In this document: positions 60,901 through 64,000 of the stretch, one piece after another
How positions within the stretch are numbered: position 1 is the first letter of the stretch
How the letters are laid out: every line of letters starts with the position of its first letter
Position numbers and translations under genes: made by a program
DNA from: Oopsacas minuta
Lineage: Eukaryota; Porifera; Hexactinellida; Lyssacinosida; Leucopsacidae
Direction: 5' to 3'
Assembly (NCBI GenBank): GCA_024704765.1
Contig: JAKMXF010000354.1
Span: 992,690 to 1,056,689 of the forward strand
Length of the DNA: 64,000 nucleotides
Notes under the pieces: generated by a model
Seen by the model: only the letters and a program-made list of their open reading frames with translations
Told to the model about the DNA's origin: nothing
The model's database searches: none

Positions 60901-63900
60901 CTGTTCCTTTGGCTGAGGGGGGGAACTATCTTGAGAGCACTGGGAGTAGTTTAGAGAGTTGGTACGTTCGCCCCATGCGGGGTTAAACGTGCTCCCCTTC
61001 TCACTAACCTAGAGACACAGTGTTCATAAAATACAGGATAAAGGGGACCAGAGGAACCAGAAATGATCACATAGGGTCCAAGCCGGGAATAATACTATAT
61101 GGAACAATCATGAGAGTATTCAACGGAATAGTTACCACTTACTTCTCTGAGTTTAGTGAGTAGAGTTGTCTTTCCTTGTCTCTGCAGACCCACCATCATT
61201 AGCTTCATTTTATAATTCTTAGCGGAGCTGTCCAAGAGAGCCCGCATGTAATTTAGCTTATCCGTTGTCCTGTGGTATTTGTCCAGATCGGCCACAGTTG
61301 GTCTAACAAGATCCAATCCTGAATAGTCCAACTGGAACAAATTCTCAAGTCGAGATAACTCAAGGGGTAAATTCTCCACCATTTCATTGTGACTGACATT
61401 TAGTGACCCTAAGGTGTGTATCTGTGAGATCTCCTTGGGAATATCAGACAATTTATTATTGGAAATGTCCAAGTTGGACAGCTCGGGGTAAAGCGGGGGG
61501 GCTACCTCCGTAGTGGACTCCTTTTGGTCCTTATGAGTCAGTTCCCTTGTAACGCTTGTACTCACTGAAAAACCTTAAGATAAAGTCCTTGGTAACACTA
61601 TTGGTGTAATGGAATTTCATTCTAATTAATAATAAACTAACCAGAGTCTTTAGAATTCTTTAGTTGGGAATGAAACCCATGACCTGAATTCTCTGAGGAA
61701 CCGGAACCATGACTGTTCTTATTATAGTTCCCAATTGTTCCTATGGAGTAGCTGTCACGAGGGATACTAGCGGTCTCTGTAGGGTCCTCTTGTGATCTGT
61801 CTATGCCAGAGACGTTTTGCTTGATCGGCATTCTAAAAATAGAATATAATTAAATTCACAGTTCACACGTTAAATACTGCCACCTGATATTCTGTGTAAA
61901 TGTGTCGACCTATCAGATGTTAGGGTTTACCCAGTATGTAAGGCTGATATTCTATTGGTTTATACATGAATGTACAAGTTACTTAGGGTATATTCACATA
62001 TTAACACCTTGTTAGCACTTGATGTATGTAACCATGGCAACCATGAGATAGGGAGCTATTTGTTAATAATATTCTAACCTGAATAGAGTAATGCTAGTGA
62101 GATTATTCTTAGCAAGTCTAAGAGTTGATAACTTTCTTAAAGTTTTGTGGAATCTATGGGGACAGACGAGTTCCTGATCGTCCAGGACAGTTACCGTCTG
62201 AGAGTGTGGGGAGTAACACGCTTGGTCCTTATACGCGCTAGAGGTCAAACTAGTAGATATGCACTCGGTCAGCTGATTAGAAGAGGCGTCAAGTATTTCA
62301 AGGTTAGGAGGGAAATCATGTACAACACCCAACTGTTTAAGCTGATTATGCGCTATGTATAGTTTCTTAAGGGTGGGAGCGTAACATGCCAGAGCTGGGG
62401 GTAAACAGATAAGATAATTGTAGTTAAGAGAGAGTGTTGTTAGACAAGATTCCTTGGCTCCTCTGCTCTTCTGAGGGATGTCTAGCTCAGAGCTGTCCGG
62501 GTCTTCTAAAGTACTCTTCCTAGACTGCTCTCGTCTCATGTTTATTTTCTTATCCAGTGTCCCGAATAACTGTCCCTTTATAGGAGCGGCTAGAGTAGAC
62601 ATCCATCGGTCTGTGGTGTTCGGACGGAACCGAGTGTTCTCGATATGAACAGGAGGGAGATAGGAGTTGTATGAGTCTGAGAATGAAGTTAGTCCGCTGG
62701 TTGTGAGGGAGTTGGTGTGTTGTAGGGTGTGTACGGGTGTAGTCTTGCTAGAGGGAGATAGAAGCACTTTATCTCCCCGGACAGAATTGTCCAAATTGCT
62801 TTCCTAGAAAATAAATCTGATCGAATATTTGAAATTATTGAAGACATTGTAAATGCTATACAAAACCTGAAATTTGGTGACAAGTTGTGCAATCATAATA
62901 TATTGTAAATTCTAATCAAATGATCCACAAAATCTTTGGGATAATGTGACAAATGTGTCCACCTATCAGATTTGAGGGTTTATCAATTATATGTTTACTA
63001 ATAAATTAATTATTAACACCCTGAGACAGGAAATTGATTGGTTCTTACCTCAGAAAGATTGAGTGGGGTCGGATTAGGCAGTTGAGAAATCTTGTTATTG
63101 TCTAAATATATGTGTGACAGGCCAGGTGAGCACCACATGGAGACCGACACCATTGAGATATTATTGTGAGTGGCTCTGAGCTCTTCTAGAGAGGGCAGGC
63201 TAAATATGTGTCCCGGGAGTTCTGTCAGGAGGTTGTGTGAGGCGTTGAGTTTGCGGAGACGGGTACAACTCCAACTGACCTAAATTGGTGTAATATGTAC
63301 CTCTAAGGGATCGTAGACCAAAGGCCGTGGGGAGTAGGAAATAGGCACATAGCAGCCACAATTTTCACAGAGACAATGGTGTGAAGTGGCTACTAGGTCG
63401 ACACAATTTTCACACTTCTCCAGGGCACATTTAAACTGGAGTACAGTGTAGCTGCACAAACGGGGAAACGGGGTGGAATTTGTCCCTAGCACCCGATTTG
63501 TGGAGGTTACACTATAATAATATGTAACTGAAACTATAAAGAGTTACCTCATCCAGATCTGTCCCCTCTTGACACATGGAATTGTGTAGAGGGGGGGGAG
63601 AGGAGGGTAACAAAGTCAGCTGATTGTTACTAACATCAATCTCAATCAAGTTAGACAGCTGGAAGATCTGGAAGGGGAGAGAGGTCAACTTATTCCTGGA
63701 AACATCTAACTTTATTAATACACTAGAAATTGCGGGCTTGAGGTTCTCTCTTAAAACTGTCTGTATCCAATCAGGATGAAGTTTGGTTAGCTCTCGGTGT
63801 TGCCAGACTATGTCTAGGAGGTGTGATTCCTTCTCTGAGGTGTGATAGTCCGAGGTCTGGTCGTTGGGAGATATTTGGACACCCGTTGAGTAGCTGAGGA

Positions 63901-64000
63901 GCAGGCCAGCTGCTTCTGTGTGGTCATTACGTAGTGTTCGTCTTAGAGCCCGATTTCTCTCGTCTGTTGCCCCCCGGCTCAACAGGAACCTGAGGAATAG
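54990..64000 (-). CDS. LRRK1: LRRK1-like ROCO kinase (5' end outside the window)
   Basis: ROCO proteins couple a Ras-like ROC GTPase to a kinase and phosphorylate Rab proteins. Fourteen exons, 2,231 residues visible: 63548-64000 (runs off the edge), 63049-63279, 62079-62803, 61642-61832, 61143-61564, 60600-61008, 59961-60526, 59532-59838, 57827-59223, 57304-57641, 56781-57108, 56324-56629, 55795-56163, 54990-55643; all phases agree. In order: an ankyrin-like end, leucine-rich repeats, ROC (P-loop GLQRQGKTTLL, switch FYTWDFAGQEEYY), COR, kinase, WD40-like blades. Kinase motifs: GGFGDIFSGKLF, EEIAIKVQA, IIYYDLKSPNIL and VADMGISR, then GTPGFMAPEI. The YYDLK site replaces the usual HRD/YRD arginine, and DMG replaces DYG/DFG. 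LRRK1 is preferred over LRRK2 by the DLKSxNIL and MGISR matches and the ankyrin repeats; human LRRK1 has 2,015 residues. Confidence 0.9.
57162..57215. mobile_element. GGTTATAAGAAC-type MITE relic, copy 2
   Basis: In the intron between exons 57304-57641 and 56781-57108 of the LRRK1-like gene. It reads GGTTATAAGAAC near the left end and GTTCTTATAACCGGCATATA on the right, like the element at 29328-29445. The internal parts differ in length. Confidence 0.5.
57710..57745 (+). mobile_element. Pogo-like transposon terminal sequence, copy 3
   Basis: CAATGGAACCTCGTGAATAC preceded by TA at 57708-57709, in the intron at 57642-57826 of the LRRK1-like gene. It is nearly identical (33 of 36) to the copy at 18401-18436. 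Confidence 0.5.

Noticed and set aside
63280-63492. 70-codon minus-strand frame in a LRRK intron (with a CxxC-like pattern)
   Set aside because: It lies in the intron 63280-63547, whose ends are in phase with the leucine-rich-repeat exons; the cysteine pattern has no family match.

Overview
The window is eukaryotic and almost certainly from an animal with a compact, intron-poor genome. Single genes occupy long uninterrupted reading frames, intergenic gaps are often under 400 bp, and most introns are 50-300 bp with GT-AG ends. The gene set (exostosin, tomosyn, BLOC-1 pallidin, an LRRK1-like ROCO kinase, DNA-PKcs, a GRIP golgin, an ankyrin TRP channel, a MTMR10-type myotubularin) is metazoan. 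A sponge, perhaps a glass sponge, would fit such compactness, but that is inference; nothing here identifies the species.

Layout. 0-4.2 kb, plus strand: the 3' end of an unidentified gene, then NCBP3, VPS37A and a ZDHHC3/7-like palmitoyltransferase. 4.8-11 kb, minus strand: tomosyn and a five-domain C2-PDZ-RhoGEF-RGS protein, which shares a 94-bp divergent gap with BLOC1S6. 11.6-17.2 kb: exostosin, phosphoglycerate kinase and GCC1. 17.2-25.7 kb is a gene-poor, repeat-rich island. It carries three paralogues of a protein family I do not recognise, each with an N-myristoylation start and a TATA box just upstream. Around them lie a 905-bp palindromic Tc1/mariner-like element, pogo-like and hAT-like terminal relics and microsatellites. 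25.7-33.1 kb, minus strand: a coiled-coil/NHL-like protein, a small ICMT-like membrane protein, POLDIP2 and a SCAF4/8-type CTD-binding protein.

33.3-47.7 kb, minus strand: a complete DNA-PKcs gene that I could assemble from 10 exons (about 4,075 residues). It includes one 8.6-kb exon, one GC-AG intron, and a mitochondrial carrier gene nested on the opposite strand in intron 1. A tRNA-Ala(UGC) follows. 48.2-53.7 kb: an ankyrin TRP channel and a MTMR10-like pseudophosphatase, transcribed divergently. 53.7-55 kb is intergenic with a 22-bp tandem repeat. 55-64 kb, minus strand: a 14-exon LRRK1-like kinase that runs off the right edge.

There is no operon logic; the genes serve unrelated housekeeping and signalling roles (membrane trafficking, RNA processing, DNA repair, small-G-protein signalling). 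The best candidate for something undescribed is the three-member putatively myristoylated family at 18.5-24.5 kb. Secondary points are the unusual domain order of the RGS protein, a T-box-like motif recurring in noncoding DNA, and related sequence shared between introns of the LRRK-like gene.
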